Below, piece by piece: positions 1 through 8,624 of a stretch of DNA of 64,000 nucleotides. The notes under the pieces were generated by a model that saw only the letters and a program-made list of their open reading frames with translations, was not told where the DNA came from and searched no databases. The number at the start of each line of letters is the position of its first letter. The first letter of the stretch is position 1. The translations under genes were made by a program, and so were the position numbers. Origin of the DNA: an uncultured Bacilli bacterium (GTDB taxonomy: Bacteria; Bacillota_I; Bacilli_A; RF39; UBA660); assembly GCA_910586195.1 (NCBI GenBank), contig CAJUHO010000001.1, positions 37,327-101,326 on the forward strand, written 5' to 3'.

Positions 1-524
1 AATGGGATGTAGGAGATGTGCTTTTATATCAAATAAAAGGAGAGAAAGTAAAAAACCATAGGTACTATGGAAAATATGTGTTATTGCGAGTAGTTGGTAT
101 TAGTCAATGTAATGTAGGAAGTTTACCAAGAGAATATTCAAATAAAATTGATATTGTTGCCCTTTATAATTGGATAGGAGATGAAGAACCTGATATCGAA
201 GTAATTAAGAGTCTTCCGTTTGTTACAGAAAAAAAAGGTTGGTATCGCTTAATTAATAAAGAAACTATGAAATATAAAAAAAATGAAAGAATAGTGGATA
301 AAATGCATATATTATCTGTTGATAAGATAAAATCGGAAAAAGAAGAGTTTAAAGTAGTTATGAAGGATGATAAATACAAGAAGAAGGAAGATTATATTAT
401 GAATGATATAGGAATATCTTGGGCACATGTTTGTAATTTGGGTTTTTATGTTGTTCTAGATTTAGAACAGGCTTATAATAAAGAAGAGTTAGTAACTGAT
501 ATAAAAGATGGTATAAATGAGTAG
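1..524 (+). CDS. DUF4259-type protein, C-terminal part (cut by window edge)
   Basis: The reading frame is open from base 3 to the TAG at 522-524; the true start lies left of the window. The encoded part matches the C-terminal half of the next gene residue for residue in its first segment (WDVGDVLLYQIKGEKV) and last segment (QAYNKEELVTDIKDGINE). The two copies align at a constant offset of 923 bases without any net gap. Differences cluster around bases 230-420. The biochemical role of the family is unknown to me. The first GTG, at base 18, is not the real start, because the homologous frame runs through it. Confidence 0.8.
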   Translation, partial: WDVGDVLLYQIKGEKVKNHRYYGKYVLLRVVGISQCNVGSLPREYSNKIDIVALYNWIGDEEPDIEVIKSLPFVTEKKGWYRLINKETMKYKKNERIVDKMHILSVDKIKSEKEEFKVVMKDDKYKKKEDYIMNDIGISWAHVCNLGFYVVLDLEQAYNKEELVTDIKDGINE

Positions 525-535
525 GAGAAAGAAAG

Positions 536-1447
536 ATGGGAGCATGGGGAGTAAAGATATTTCAAGATGATGTTGCCTGTGATGTGAAAGATGATTACTT
601 AAATCGTCTAAAAGTCGGATATACCAATGAAGAGGCAACAAAAGAAGTCATAGAGAGGAATGAAGATTTCACGAGTGATTATGATGATAGAGAAATCTTC
701 TGGATGGCATTGGCAGCAACTCAGTGGAAATATGGAAGACTGTTACCAGAAGTAAAAAAGGAAGCATTGAAGTGCATTCAAAGTGGTAGAAATTTAGAAA
801 GATGGGAAGATGATGAGAAACAATATGAAAAGAGAAAGAAGGTACTTGAGGAACTGGAAGAACAACTAAATTCCCCCCAGCCACCTGAAAAAAGAGTGGG
901 ACGGATGAAACTTTCTACCCCACAATGGGATGTAGGAGATGTGCTTTTATATCAAATAAAAGGAGAGAAAGTAAAAAAACATAGATACTACGGAAAATAC
1001 GCGTTATTGCGAGTAGTTGGTATTAGGCGATGTAATGTAGGAAGTTTGCCAAGAGAATATTCGAATAAGCTCGATATTGTTGCCCTTTATAATTGGATAG
1101 GAGAAGAAGAACCTGATATCGAAGTAATTAAGAGTCTTCCGTTTATGAGGGAAAAGAAGATCGGTTATCGCTTAATGAATAAAGAAACTATGAAATATAA
1201 AAAAATTGAAGGAATAGTGGATAAAATGTATGTACTGTGCTTTGATAATAAAAAGTCAACTCCTTCTGATTTTAAAGTGATTATGAAGGACAACGAATAT
1301 AAAGATGAAGATGAGTACATTATGGATATTGTAGGAATTACTTGGACAGATGCTTGTAATCTTGGTTTTGATTTTGTTCTTGGATTGGAGCAGGCATATA
1401 ATAAAGAAGAATTAGTAACTGATATAAAAGATGGTATAAATGAGTAG
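536..1447 (+). CDS. DUF4259-type protein (full-length tandem paralogue)
   Basis: This is a 303-residue soluble protein beginning MGAWGVKIFQDD, with CDV shortly after. That opening, followed by a FWMALAATQWKYGRL block near residue 60, is what I associate with the DUF4259 family in Firmicutes and Actinobacteria. The C-terminal half (from about residue 130) carries the block shared with the preceding truncated copy. A good ribosome site (AGGAGAAAG, from 524) lies in the 11-base gap after the previous stop, so the two copies are probably cotranscribed. No catalytic motif, signal peptide or membrane segment is visible. The family name is from memory; the function is unknown. Confidence 0.75.
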   Translation: MGAWGVKIFQDDVACDVKDDYLNRLKVGYTNEEATKEVIERNEDFTSDYDDREIFWMALAATQWKYGRLLPEVKKEALKCIQSGRNLERWEDDEKQYEKRKKVLEELEEQLNSPQPPEKRVGRMKLSTPQWDVGDVLLYQIKGEKVKKHRYYGKYALLRVVGIRRCNVGSLPREYSNKLDIVALYNWIGEEEPDIEVIKSLPFMREKKIGYRLMNKETMKYKKIEGIVDKMYVLCFDNKKSTPSDFKVIMKDNEYKDEDEYIMDIVGITWTDACNLGFDFVLGLEQAYNKEELVTDIKDGINE

Positions 1448-1559
1448 GAGAAGGTATTTTAAGAATGGTAGACTTTGGAAATATATGAAAAACATGATAG
1501 AAGTAGTGGAAGATAATCATATTGAAAAAGTTATTATCTTACTTTTTAAGAAAACATAG
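1440..1559 (+). CDS. possible 39-residue ORF overlapping the DUF4259 stop
   Basis: An ATG at 1440 overlaps the upstream TAG and opens 39 basic codons (MSRRRYFKNG at the N-terminus), ending at a TAG inside the terminator stem. The overlap would suit translational coupling. The same ATGAGTAGGAGAA string follows the first paralogue but is closed there after 17 codons, so the ORF may be accidental. No homologue is known to me. Confidence 0.25.
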   Translation: MSRRRYFKNGRLWKYMKNMIEVVEDNHIEKVIILLFKKT

Positions 1560-1595
1560 TAAATGAAAGAATGTGTTACTATGTTTTTATTTTTG
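1551..1595 (+). terminator. intrinsic terminator of the DUF4259 unit
   Basis: A perfect 12-base inverted repeat (AAAACATAGTAA at 1551-1562, partner at 1576-1587) with a 13-base loop is followed by a T-rich tract. It separates the DUF4259 pair from the HAD gene. Confidence 0.75.
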
Positions 1596-1665
1596 CTGAA
1601 GTATTATTTTTCTATAATTTGAGTATCTAAATATGATAAAATGGATATAGCCAGAGGTGATTTGT

Positions 1666-2397
1666 GTGAATAAATATAGAGTTCTTATATTCGATTTGGA
1701 CGATACATTGATAGATAATTTAGAAAATACAAGATATGCTTATACTAAGATGGTGGAATCAGTTGGAAAAGAATATTCTGAAGATGGATTTGAAAAATGG
1801 TATGAAGTAGATAGAAAATTTTGGAGAGATTGGCAAGATGGCCTGATAGAGTTGCCTACCCATTTAAAAAATGAAACAGGTAAAAAAAGTGAAGAATTTT
1901 TAAATTGGTTAAGAGCACAAAGAGTTTTAATCTATTTTGATAATCAGATAAGTTTAGATGAGGCAATACAGTTAAATAATCTTTTTATGAATTCATTAAC
2001 TGAAGTTGTTGTTGCCATCGATGGTGCCTATGATATATTAAAATACTTAAAAGAAAAATATTATATTATTGTTGCTACTAATGGACCTTTCCTTGCAGTA
2101 GAAGATAAACTATCTAAGATAAATTGTTTGGATTTTGTAAATGAAGTTTTATCAGCTGAAATGTTTGGATATATGAAACCAAGAAAGGAATTTTTTGATG
2201 CTATTCAAAATTTATTAAAGAATTATAACAATGATGAATATTTAATAATTGGTGATTCTCTTAAATCTGATGTTGGTTTTGCAATGAATTGTAAATTTGA
2301 TAGTTGTTGGTTTGATAGGAATAATGAAAAATTAACTGAACCTTATAAGCCAACCATGATAATTAAGAAGTTAAAAGAATTAAAAAAAATATTGTAG
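1666..2397 (+). CDS. HAD superfamily hydrolase
   Basis: This is a cytosolic phosphatase-like protein of about 243 residues. Motif I is FDLDDTLIDN near the N-terminus (the DxD nucleophile pair). Motif II is the threonine in IIVATNGP. The motif III lysine is in GYMKPRKEFF, and motif IV is IIGDSLKSDVGFA. The alpha-helical cap between motifs I and II fits the YjjG/HAD-IA subgroup, which often acts on nucleotides or small phospho-sugars. The substrate cannot be read from sequence. GTG at 1657 is possible, but AGAGGTG at 1653-1659 sits 6 bases before the in-frame GTG at 1666, which I prefer. The gene is transcribed alone and converges with sspI. Confidence 0.85.
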   Translation: MNKYRVLIFDLDDTLIDNLENTRYAYTKMVESVGKEYSEDGFEKWYEVDRKFWRDWQDGLIELPTHLKNETGKKSEEFLNWLRAQRVLIYFDNQISLDEAIQLNNLFMNSLTEVVVAIDGAYDILKYLKEKYYIIVATNGPFLAVEDKLSKINCLDFVNEVLSAEMFGYMKPRKEFFDAIQNLLKNYNNDEYLIIGDSLKSDVGFAMNCKFDSCWFDRNNEKLTEPYKPTMIIKKLKELKKIL

Positions 2398-2439
2398 AAC
2401 TTGAGCTTCTTTGTTTTCTGATTGATAAGTTTAGAATGA

Positions 2440-2460
2440 TTTTGGAAAATATTTCCAAAA
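2440..2460. repeat. 9-bp hairpin between convergent genes
   Basis: TTTTGGAAA at 2440-2448 and its complement at 2452-2460 make a tight hairpin with a 3-base loop between the HAD gene and sspI. It lacks a U tract on either strand, so it is not a classical terminator. Confidence 0.4.
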
Positions 2461-2524
2461 AATAATAGAAATTAGATAATCAAATGGTTTTAAAAGTACT
2501 TTTTTTCATAATAAAAACAACATC

Positions 2525-2764
2525 CTAATTTTCACTAGAACTGTTGTTTTTTACTCTTTTTTCTACACTTGCTTTGATAATATCAAGCATTTTATTTTTC
2601 ATCTCCTGATCGGCACCTTCCCAGATAAGTTCTAAGAAAACTCCCATACCAGGTAATGTTACTTCGTCTCCTTCTGCAATAGATTCTTCGATAGCACTAC
2701 GTAGTTGGTCGTAATTATCCCCCTGAAAATTATTAATAATATGATCTCTGATACTAATATCCAT
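2525..2764 (-). CDS. sspI: small acid-soluble spore protein I (SspI)
   Basis: This 79-residue protein has the pattern of Bacillus SspI: an IRDHIINNFQG start, a central QLRSAIEESIAEGDE stretch, then LPGMGVFLELIWE and a helical tail. SspI is a minor spore-core protein made in the forespore. Its presence supports an endospore former of the Bacilli type. The ribosome site AGGAGGAAG lies just upstream on the minus strand. A 10-base inverted repeat (2512-2521 with 2542-2551) overlaps the 3' end and may act as terminator. The C-terminal SSSEN tail is longer than in B. subtilis. I could not fix a SigG promoter with confidence. Confidence 0.9.
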   Translation of the reverse strand: MDISIRDHIINNFQGDNYDQLRSAIEESIAEGDEVTLPGMGVFLELIWEGADQEMKNKMLDIIKASVEKRVKNNSSSEN

Positions 2765-2871
2765 AAATATCTTCCTCCTAAAAATAGTTTACATAGATTT
2801 AAAAAAAATATACATTTTACTTTTCAAATAACTACTTTTAGCGTATACTTATCATAAAAGGAGGAATCAGA

Positions 2872-3429
2872 ATGCCAATATGGTTAATTGTCATTATCGT
2901 AATTGTTGTATTAATTTTATTATGGGCTTTTTCAACTTATAATTCTCTTGTTGTTTTAAGAAATAGAGTAAAAGATCAATGGGCACAAATTGATGTACAG
3001 CTAAAAAGAAGAGCAGATTTAATACCAAATTTAGTTGAGACGATTAAAGGTTATGCCAAGCATGAAAAGTCAACACTTGAAGATGTCGTAAAAGCACGTA
3101 ATACATTTGCTAGTGCTAAGACGCCAGAAGATGAAATGAAAGCAAGTGGAGAATTAACACAAGCATTGTCTAGATTAATGGTTTTGAGTGAATCATATCC
3201 AGAATTAAAAGCAAATCAAAACTTTTTAAGTCTACAAAATGATTTAAAAGATTGTGAAGATAAAATTAGTACTATGAGACAATTCTATAATGATACAGTA
3301 TTAAAATATAACAATAAGATTGAAGTAATTCCATCTAATATTATTGCGAGTATTGCACACTTTAAAAAAGAGGCGTTTTTTGAAGCGACAGGGGAAGAGA
3401 GAAATGTTCCCAAAGTATCATTTGAATAA
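2872..3429 (+). CDS. LemA family protein
   Basis: This 185-residue protein has one N-terminal membrane segment (residues about 3-22) followed by the LemA hallmark: VVLRNRVKDQWAQIDVQLK and RRADLIPNLVETIKGYA. The remainder is a helical bundle exposed on one face of the membrane. LemA proteins are widespread and their molecular role is unresolved. Here the gene is followed by a DUF2207 protein, a pairing common in Firmicutes that suggests a shared envelope function. The start follows AAAGGAGG by a normal distance. A hairpin terminator comes directly after the stop, so the pair may be transcribed separately or with readthrough. Confidence 0.93.
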   Translation: MPIWLIVIIVIVVLILLWAFSTYNSLVVLRNRVKDQWAQIDVQLKRRADLIPNLVETIKGYAKHEKSTLEDVVKARNTFASAKTPEDEMKASGELTQALSRLMVLSESYPELKANQNFLSLQNDLKDCEDKISTMRQFYNDTVLKYNNKIEVIPSNIIASIAHFKKEAFFEATGEERNVPKVSFE

Positions 3430-3432
3430 ATA

Positions 3433-3458
3433 AAATGCACTTAAAAAAGTGTATTTTT
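3433..3458 (+). terminator. intrinsic terminator after lemA
   Basis: AAATGCACTT (3433-3442) pairs with AAGTGTATTT (3447-3456) with one G-U pair, and a T-rich stretch follows. Confidence 0.7.
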
Positions 3459-3514
3459 CTCTTATATAAATTGATATAATTAAAATAGGTACTAGTTTAA
3501 AAGGAGTTGAGTGT

Positions 3515-5410
3515 ATGATGAAAAAGATAATAGTTGTATTATTTCTCTTTATTTTATTAAATCCAGTTGTTGTTTTTGCAAAAGAGGGAACGAAGAAGAT
3601 GTATATAAAGATGACTATAGAAGAAAATGGCTCTGTTAAAGTGGAAGAGCTAGCAGAACTATCAGGAAAATATAATGGACGTCTTCGTGATATTGCGTAT
3701 AGAAATGAAAATGCAAAGCTATTTACTGGAAGTTATGAGGGCTTTAAGGGGAGCAGTATTTATAATGGTAGTGGTATTTCTGATGTGAAAGTATGTGAGA
3801 CTGCATCTTATAATATTAGTGAAGATGATTTTGGAAAGTGTGCAAGGGAGTATAAAACTGTAAGTTATGCCAATAATGGAACTTCCGGTGTCTATCAAAG
3901 AACAGATACGAAAAATGGGGTTAATTTAAAAATATATAATCCTTCTTCTACTCATAAATCTTTTTATTTGTCTTATACAATATTGGATGCTGTTGTCATG
4001 CATAATGATGTGGCAGAGCTTGCTTGGAATATTTTAGGAGATGCTTATACTGAAAATATAGAAGAGTTGAAGGTATGGGTTAGTTTGCCTAAGGCGGATA
4101 ATGACTTACGAGTGTGGCTTAAAGGAGGCAAAAACACTTTAAATGGAAAAATAGAAAATATAAAAAATAAGACTGCTTATATTTATTTTGACTTTTTGGG
4201 AGCTTATAATCCAATTACGGTTAGGATGATGTTTAACAAAAGTATTACGCCTTTATCTACGAAGTTAAGTGGTGTAAATGGAAAAGATAACATTCTAAAA
4301 GTGGAAGAGGAAGCTGCAACAGAAGCCAATAAAGTTCGTGATAGAATTAAAAGACAAAATTATTTGGTTATGACACTTACCGTGATATGGTATCTAAGTG
4401 CTGTTATCATCCTGATTTTATTTATTAGGGCAAAGAAGAAAAATGGCAAATCCTCTTTTGAGCAAGATTATTTAAGAGACCTTCCAGCAGAATATGGACC
4501 AGAAATTTTAGAATATTTGATGAAAAATCATGTTAGTGATTTAGGTATGTCTGCTTCTTTATTAAATATTATTGATAAGAAAGTATTAGCCGTATCAGAA
4601 AATCCTGACGAAAATAAGGATTATTATTTAACATTAGAAGATAAAGAGATGAATGGTTTAACTCCAAATGAAAAAAGATTGTGCAAACTGTTTATTGAAC
4701 AGATTGGAAATGGAGAGAAAGTTTCTTTATCAGAAATTAAAAATTATGGAAACGATGCTAAGAAAGCCTCTATTTTATTAAGGGAGTATAATATTTGGAA
4801 GACAAATGCTAATATGGAGGGAAAAGAGGAAGGCTTTTTTACGGGCTTACAACCTATACAAAATGCCTCTTTGATTATCGGCGTATTATCGATTGGTATT
4901 ATCGTATTAAATATTTCATTTGAGACCAATTTTATTCCAGGATTTTTAGTTGTTATTTTTGGAGTTTTCCTATGCTTATATATCCTAAGTTATTCCTTTA
5001 AAACAGAAAAAGGTGCTCTTGATTATAGCAAATGGTTGGCGTTTAAAAGATTTTTGAAAGATTTTGGATTATTACATGAAAAAGAATTACCAGAGATTAA
5101 GCTATGGGGAAAATATTTGACTTATGCAACGGTACTCGGTTGTGCAGATGAAGTGGAAAAAGCAATGAAGATTCATATGGATGCGATGAATATTGATGAG
5201 AGTAGTGCTTTTTATTGGGATTACTATTATACGAATCATCTTATGCGTGCACATATTTATTCTTCTATTTCCTCATCAATTGCTTCCTCAGTTTCAGCGT
5301 CACGTTCCTCTATTGCTTCTAGTTCCTCTGCATCAGGTGATGGCTTCGGTGGCGGCAGTTCATTCGGAGGAGGTTCCTTTGGTGGAGGTGGCGGCGGTGG
5401 CCGTTTCTAA
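3515..5410 (+). CDS. DUF2207 domain membrane protein with Gly/Ser-rich tail
   Basis: This 631-residue membrane protein is the usual partner of LemA. It has an N-terminal signal peptide (residues about 3-22, ending VVVFA). An extracytoplasmic DUF2207-type beta domain follows (about 25-270; note TIEENGSVKVEE), then a membrane segment near 290-310. A cytosolic helical region is next, then two more membrane segments near 450-490. The C-terminus is a long Ser/Ala then Gly-rich tail (SSASGDGFGGGSSFGGG). Such glycine-rich ends are typical of the family. Function is unproven; envelope homeostasis is inferred from context. The ATG pair at 3515/3518 follows AAAGGAGTTG. Confidence 0.88.
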   Translation: MMKKIIVVLFLFILLNPVVVFAKEGTKKMYIKMTIEENGSVKVEELAELSGKYNGRLRDIAYRNENAKLFTGSYEGFKGSSIYNGSGISDVKVCETASYNISEDDFGKCAREYKTVSYANNGTSGVYQRTDTKNGVNLKIYNPSSTHKSFYLSYTILDAVVMHNDVAELAWNILGDAYTENIEELKVWVSLPKADNDLRVWLKGGKNTLNGKIENIKNKTAYIYFDFLGAYNPITVRMMFNKSITPLSTKLSGVNGKDNILKVEEEAATEANKVRDRIKRQNYLVMTLTVIWYLSAVIILILFIRAKKKNGKSSFEQDYLRDLPAEYGPEILEYLMKNHVSDLGMSASLLNIIDKKVLAVSENPDENKDYYLTLEDKEMNGLTPNEKRLCKLFIEQIGNGEKVSLSEIKNYGNDAKKASILLREYNIWKTNANMEGKEEGFFTGLQPIQNASLIIGVLSIGIIVLNISFETNFIPGFLVVIFGVFLCLYILSYSFKTEKGALDYSKWLAFKRFLKDFGLLHEKELPEIKLWGKYLTYATVLGCADEVEKAMKIHMDAMNIDESSAFYWDYYYTNHLMRAHIYSSISSSIASSVSASRSSIASSSSASGDGFGGGSSFGGGSFGGGGGGGRF

Positions 5411-5423
5411 AAAAGTTGTCAGA

Positions 5424-5452
5424 AGGAAAAGCTCAGTCTTTTCTTTTCTTTT
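5424..5452 (+). terminator. weak terminator-like hairpin
   Basis: GAAAAG/CTTTTC around the loop CTCAGT, followed by a CT-rich T tract, lies between the DUF2207 gene and the metallopeptidase gene. The stem is short. Confidence 0.4.
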
Positions 5453-5483
5453 TTTATGTTGTAAAATAATAGTGGTGATGTAG

Positions 5484-6122
5484 ATGCATTTTAGAATAGA
5501 TGGTCATGATTACTTAGTGGTAATTGATAAAAAAAGAACAACACGAAATACCTATATTCGCATTAAGGATGATTTTACGATTTATGTTACGACTAATACA
5601 TTTACGTCTACAAGAAGCATAGAGGACTTATTAAAACAGAAACAGGATACTATTTGCAAGATGATAGAGGCACAGCGTATAAAAAATGAAAACAATCATG
5701 ATTTTCACTTTTTAGGAAAACGCTATGAAATTGTTTATACAAATGAAAATAAAATTATATTTGGAGAGAAAAAGGTTTTCTTAGATAAAAATGTAGATTT
5801 AGAAAAGTTTTATAAAAAAGAGGCTAAAAAAGTATTTTTAGAGCATTTGGATCGAATGTATGAAAACTTTTCAAAACAAATTCCATATCCTAATTTACGT
5901 ATTAGAAAAATGAGTAGTAGATGGGGTGTTTGCAATACCAAATTAAAAACGATTACTTTGAATTCAGAACTTATGAAAAGAGATGTAAAATATTTAGATT
6001 ATGTGATTATTCATGAATTATCTCATTTAATTCATGCCAATCATTCAAATTCGTTTTGGGAGTTAGTAGAAGAAAATTGTCCTAATTATAAACAAATAAG
6101 AAAAGAAATGAAAGCATTTTAG
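5484..6122 (+). CDS. YgjP-like (DUF45/M48-type) metallopeptidase domain protein
   Basis: This is a 212-residue soluble protein. The zinc motif HELSH is at residues 177-181, followed by IHANHSNSFWELVEENCPNY, the usual third-ligand block of the YgjP/WLM clan. The MSSRWGVCNTKLKTITLN block before it is diagnostic of the same family. The N-terminal half is a small beta domain. E. coli YgjP is a putative metalloprotease of uncertain substrate, so no physiological role is assigned. The stop is 9 bases before the RNA methylase gene, indicating cotranscription with the rRNA/tRNA modification cluster. Confidence 0.88.
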   Translation: MHFRIDGHDYLVVIDKKRTTRNTYIRIKDDFTIYVTTNTFTSTRSIEDLLKQKQDTICKMIEAQRIKNENNHDFHFLGKRYEIVYTNENKIIFGEKKVFLDKNVDLEKFYKKEAKKVFLEHLDRMYENFSKQIPYPNLRIRKMSSRWGVCNTKLKTITLNSELMKRDVKYLDYVIIHELSHLIHANHSNSFWELVEENCPNYKQIRKEMKAF

Positions 6123-6131
6123 AGGTGTGAT

Positions 6132-6866
6132 ATGTTAATTACTAGTATTGATAATCCAAAAGTAAAAGAGTATGTGAAACTGCAACAGAAAAAATATCGA
6201 GATAAATCTAATAAATTTATTGTAGAAGGGATGCATCTGGTTTTAGAGGCTTATAAAAAAGGGATTGTAGAAGAAGTGATTTTAGAGCAAGATGAAGTGT
6301 TACCTTTGGATATTCCTATGGTATATGTTACAAAAGAAATTATTTGCAAAATTTCAACGTTAGATCATCCTGTCAATATTTTAGCTTTATGTCATAAGAT
6401 TCCAGAGCAAGAGCAATTAGGAAAAAGAGTATTATTATTGGATGATATTCAAGATCCTGGGAATCTGGGGACTGTCATACGTAGTGCTGTTGCTTTTGAT
6501 ATTGATACGGTTGTTTTATCGGAAAAGACCGTAGATTTATATAACCCAAAAGTTGTAAGAGCAACACAGGGGATGTTATTTCACATTAATGTTATAAGAG
6601 AAGATTTAAAAGTGATAATAGAGAAATTAAAAAAAGAACAAATTCCTATTTATGGTACGAGAGTAGAATATGGGGATGATGTTCGGAAAATTCGTAATCA
6701 TGACTCCTATGCCTTGGTGGTTGGAAATGAAGGGCAGGGGGTAAGTGATGACATTGAACAGCTGTGTGATGCTAATTTATTTATTGAAATGAATAGTGAT
6801 GTAGAAAGCTTAAATGTGGGAGTGGCAACTAGTATTTTGCTCTATGAATTGCGAGGCGTAAAATGA
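6132..6866 (+). CDS. TrmH/SpoU family RNA 2'-O-methyltransferase
   Basis: This 244-residue SPOUT methylase has an N-terminal RNA-binding substrate domain (TSIDNPKVKEYVKLQQKKYR; KFIVEGMHLVLEA). The SPOUT motifs follow: motif 1 LDDIQDPGNLGTVIRSA, motif 2 VVGNEGQGVSDDI and motif 3 IEMNSDVESLNVGVATSI. It uses SAM to methylate a ribose in rRNA or tRNA; the exact nucleotide is not predictable here. In Bacillus the similar YsgA sits elsewhere. The gene's ATGA overlap with rimM implies translational coupling within a ribosome-maturation operon. Confidence 0.92.
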   Translation: MLITSIDNPKVKEYVKLQQKKYRDKSNKFIVEGMHLVLEAYKKGIVEEVILEQDEVLPLDIPMVYVTKEIICKISTLDHPVNILALCHKIPEQEQLGKRVLLLDDIQDPGNLGTVIRSAVAFDIDTVVLSEKTVDLYNPKVVRATQGMLFHINVIREDLKVIIEKLKKEQIPIYGTRVEYGDDVRKIRNHDSYALVVGNEGQGVSDDIEQLCDANLFIEMNSDVESLNVGVATSILLYELRGVK

Positions 6867-7351
6867 TGGAAAAAGTATACATTGGTAAAATAGTCTCTAC
6901 TCATGGGATTAAAGGAGAAATTCGTATTATTTCTGATTTTCCATATAAAGAAAAAGCTTTTAAAGTAGGAACAGATATTTTAATAAATAATCGTGAATAC
7001 ACTATTACAAGTTATAGAAGGCATAAAAACTATGATATGATAACATTAAAAGATTATACAAATATTAATGATGTAATGTTTCTGATGAGACAAAGTGTAT
7101 ACAAGGAAAAGTCTAAACTTTATTTAGAAGAAGATGAGATACTAGATTCTGAATTAATGAATTACAAGGTGTTATCAGAAGGTGGACAGCAGGGAGAAAT
7201 TTGTGAAATCTTTTTTGCAAGTCCTACTAATAAAATTTTAAGAGTAAAATTTATTGATAAAGAAATTTTGATTCCCTTTTTTTCACCACTTATTAAAAAG
7301 GTGGATTATAAAAATAAAGAAATTATTGTTGAAGTAATAGAAGGAATGTAG
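6863..7351 (+). CDS. rimM: ribosome maturation factor RimM
   Basis: This 162-residue protein has the N-terminal RimM beta-barrel (IGKIVSTHGIKGEIRI) and a C-terminal PRC-barrel-like domain (EICEIFFASPTNKILRVKF; ILIPFFSPLIKKVDYKNKEI). RimM binds S19 and assists assembly of the 30S head. Its order before trmD is the widespread rimM-trmD arrangement. The start overlaps the upstream stop by four bases. Length is normal for the family. Confidence 0.95.
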   Translation: MMEKVYIGKIVSTHGIKGEIRIISDFPYKEKAFKVGTDILINNREYTITSYRRHKNYDMITLKDYTNINDVMFLMRQSVYKEKSKLYLEEDEILDSELMNYKVLSEGGQQGEICEIFFASPTNKILRVKFIDKEILIPFFSPLIKKVDYKNKEIIVEVIEGM

Positions 7352-7359
7352 ATAAGAAA

Positions 7360-8043
7360 ATGAAGATAGATATTTTAAGCCTTTTTCCCGATATATTTTC
7401 TAGTGTTTTTGAAGAATCTATTATAAAGCGAGCGAAAGAGTTAGGGAAGGTAGAAATCCGTATAGTTAATTTTAGAGATTATTCTAAAGATCCTCATCAT
7501 AAAGTAGATGATACACCTTATGGAGGAGGTCAGGGCATGGTTTTATGTTGTCAACCAATCTTTGATTGTGTGAATGCTATTAAAACCACTGAAAGTAAAG
7601 TTATTTTGTTAACACCAGATGGTGCTGTTTATAAGCAGTCTCTTGCATATGATTTAAGCCGTGAAAAACATTTAATTATTATTTGTGGACATTATGAGGG
7701 CTTTGATGAACGTATTCGGACTTTAGTAGATTTAGAAGTTAGTATTGGGGACTATATATTAACAGGTGGAGAATTTGCCAGTATGGTGTTAGTAGACTCC
7801 ATTGTTAGACTGTTACCAGGAGTTATTAAGGAAGAGTCACACTTGCAGGAATCTTTTCATAATAATTTATTAGATTATCCAGTGTATACAAAACCTAGAG
7901 TTTATGAAGGGTTAGAAGTACCAGAAGTTTTAGTAAATGGTGATCATAAGAAAATTGATGAGTATCGCGAGAGGATGAGTGTTGAAAGAACAAAAAAAAG
8001 ACGTCCTGATTTATGGAGTGAGGAGAGGTATGATGAATTATAG
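7360..8043 (+). CDS. trmD: tRNA (guanine-N1)-methyltransferase TrmD
   Basis: This 227-residue SPOUT enzyme makes m1G37 in tRNAs, preventing +1 frameshifting. Diagnostic stretches are MKIDILSLFPDIF at the start, DDTPYGGGQGMVL, CGHYEGFDERI and SIGDYILTGGEFASMV, which form the trefoil-knot SAM site. The C-terminal helical domain carries the tRNA-recognition residues. It lies 8 bases after rimM and overlaps the next small gene by 11 bases. Confidence 0.96.
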   Translation: MKIDILSLFPDIFSSVFEESIIKRAKELGKVEIRIVNFRDYSKDPHHKVDDTPYGGGQGMVLCCQPIFDCVNAIKTTESKVILLTPDGAVYKQSLAYDLSREKHLIIICGHYEGFDERIRTLVDLEVSIGDYILTGGEFASMVLVDSIVRLLPGVIKEESHLQESFHNNLLDYPVYTKPRVYEGLEVPEVLVNGDHKKIDEYRERMSVERTKKRRPDLWSEERYDEL

Positions 8044-8473
8044 AATAAAAAAGAAAAATGATAGAAGTAAAAATCGATATAAAATAAAAGATTTAAAAGG
8101 CTACTCTCTTGCTGGAGAAAGTCATAAGTTCAGGATTGAGGGGACGGAAATTTTAAATATCATTGTTCTAGATTCTAAGTTAATTCAAGTGCTAGTGTCT
8201 AAAAAGGTAAAAGTAAGATATGACCAATTGATTAGATATTTGACGAATTTACTTACTGTTGTAGAAGATGATACAGGAACTTGTTGTCAAGAAGCATTAA
8301 ATATGATTGAAAAATTTCGTTTAGAAATTAAAAATAAATATCGAAATTATTTAAGTGAAAAAGAATTGAAAGAGATGGCGAATCAGCTAAAAGTAATGCA
8401 AAAAGTAGCATTAGAGAAGGAAATGGAGATTAAAAACTTTTTAGCAGAGGAGTATATGGGTAAATCAAGATAG
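8033..8473 (+). CDS. uncharacterised helical protein after trmD
   Basis: A frame opens at 7979 inside trmD, but AGGAG at 8021-8025 places the start at ATG 8033 (or 8030), giving about 146 residues. The N-terminus is very basic (MNYRIKKKNDRSKNRYK). The middle is a mixed fold, and the C-terminal 60 residues are helical with a coiled-coil flavour (KELKEMANQLKVMQK). I do not recognise a family. Its coupling to rimM-trmD suggests a role connected with RNA, which is inference only. A terminator follows. Confidence 0.7.
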   Translation: MNYRIKKKNDRSKNRYKIKDLKGYSLAGESHKFRIEGTEILNIIVLDSKLIQVLVSKKVKVRYDQLIRYLTNLLTVVEDDTGTCCQEALNMIEKFRLEIKNKYRNYLSEKELKEMANQLKVMQKVALEKEMEIKNFLAEEYMGKSR

Positions 8474-8491
8474 AAATTATTCTAAATTTTT

Positions 8492-8515
8492 AAAACGTAA
8501 TCTTGCGTTTTTTTA
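8492..8515 (+). terminator. intrinsic terminator after the trmD operon
   Basis: AAAACG (8492-8497) pairs with CGTTTT (8506-8511), followed by a T tract. The stem is short but correctly placed. Confidence 0.6.
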
Positions 8516-8624
8516 TATGATGGGGATATTCAAATACACAGTTTTTTTGATATATGATGGGAAATGATACTTCAAGTGGAGGTAAGTATTTGGGAGACAA
8601 GTATAACAATAAACGCAGCTTACA

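Noticed and set aside
5193..5483. 96-residue frame across the end of the DUF2207 gene
   Set aside because: Overlaps the Ser/Gly-rich coding tail in another frame; repetitive composition explains it.
7979..8032. Longer N-terminus for the gene after trmD
   Set aside because: It lies wholly inside trmD, and a proper ribosome site precedes ATG 8033.
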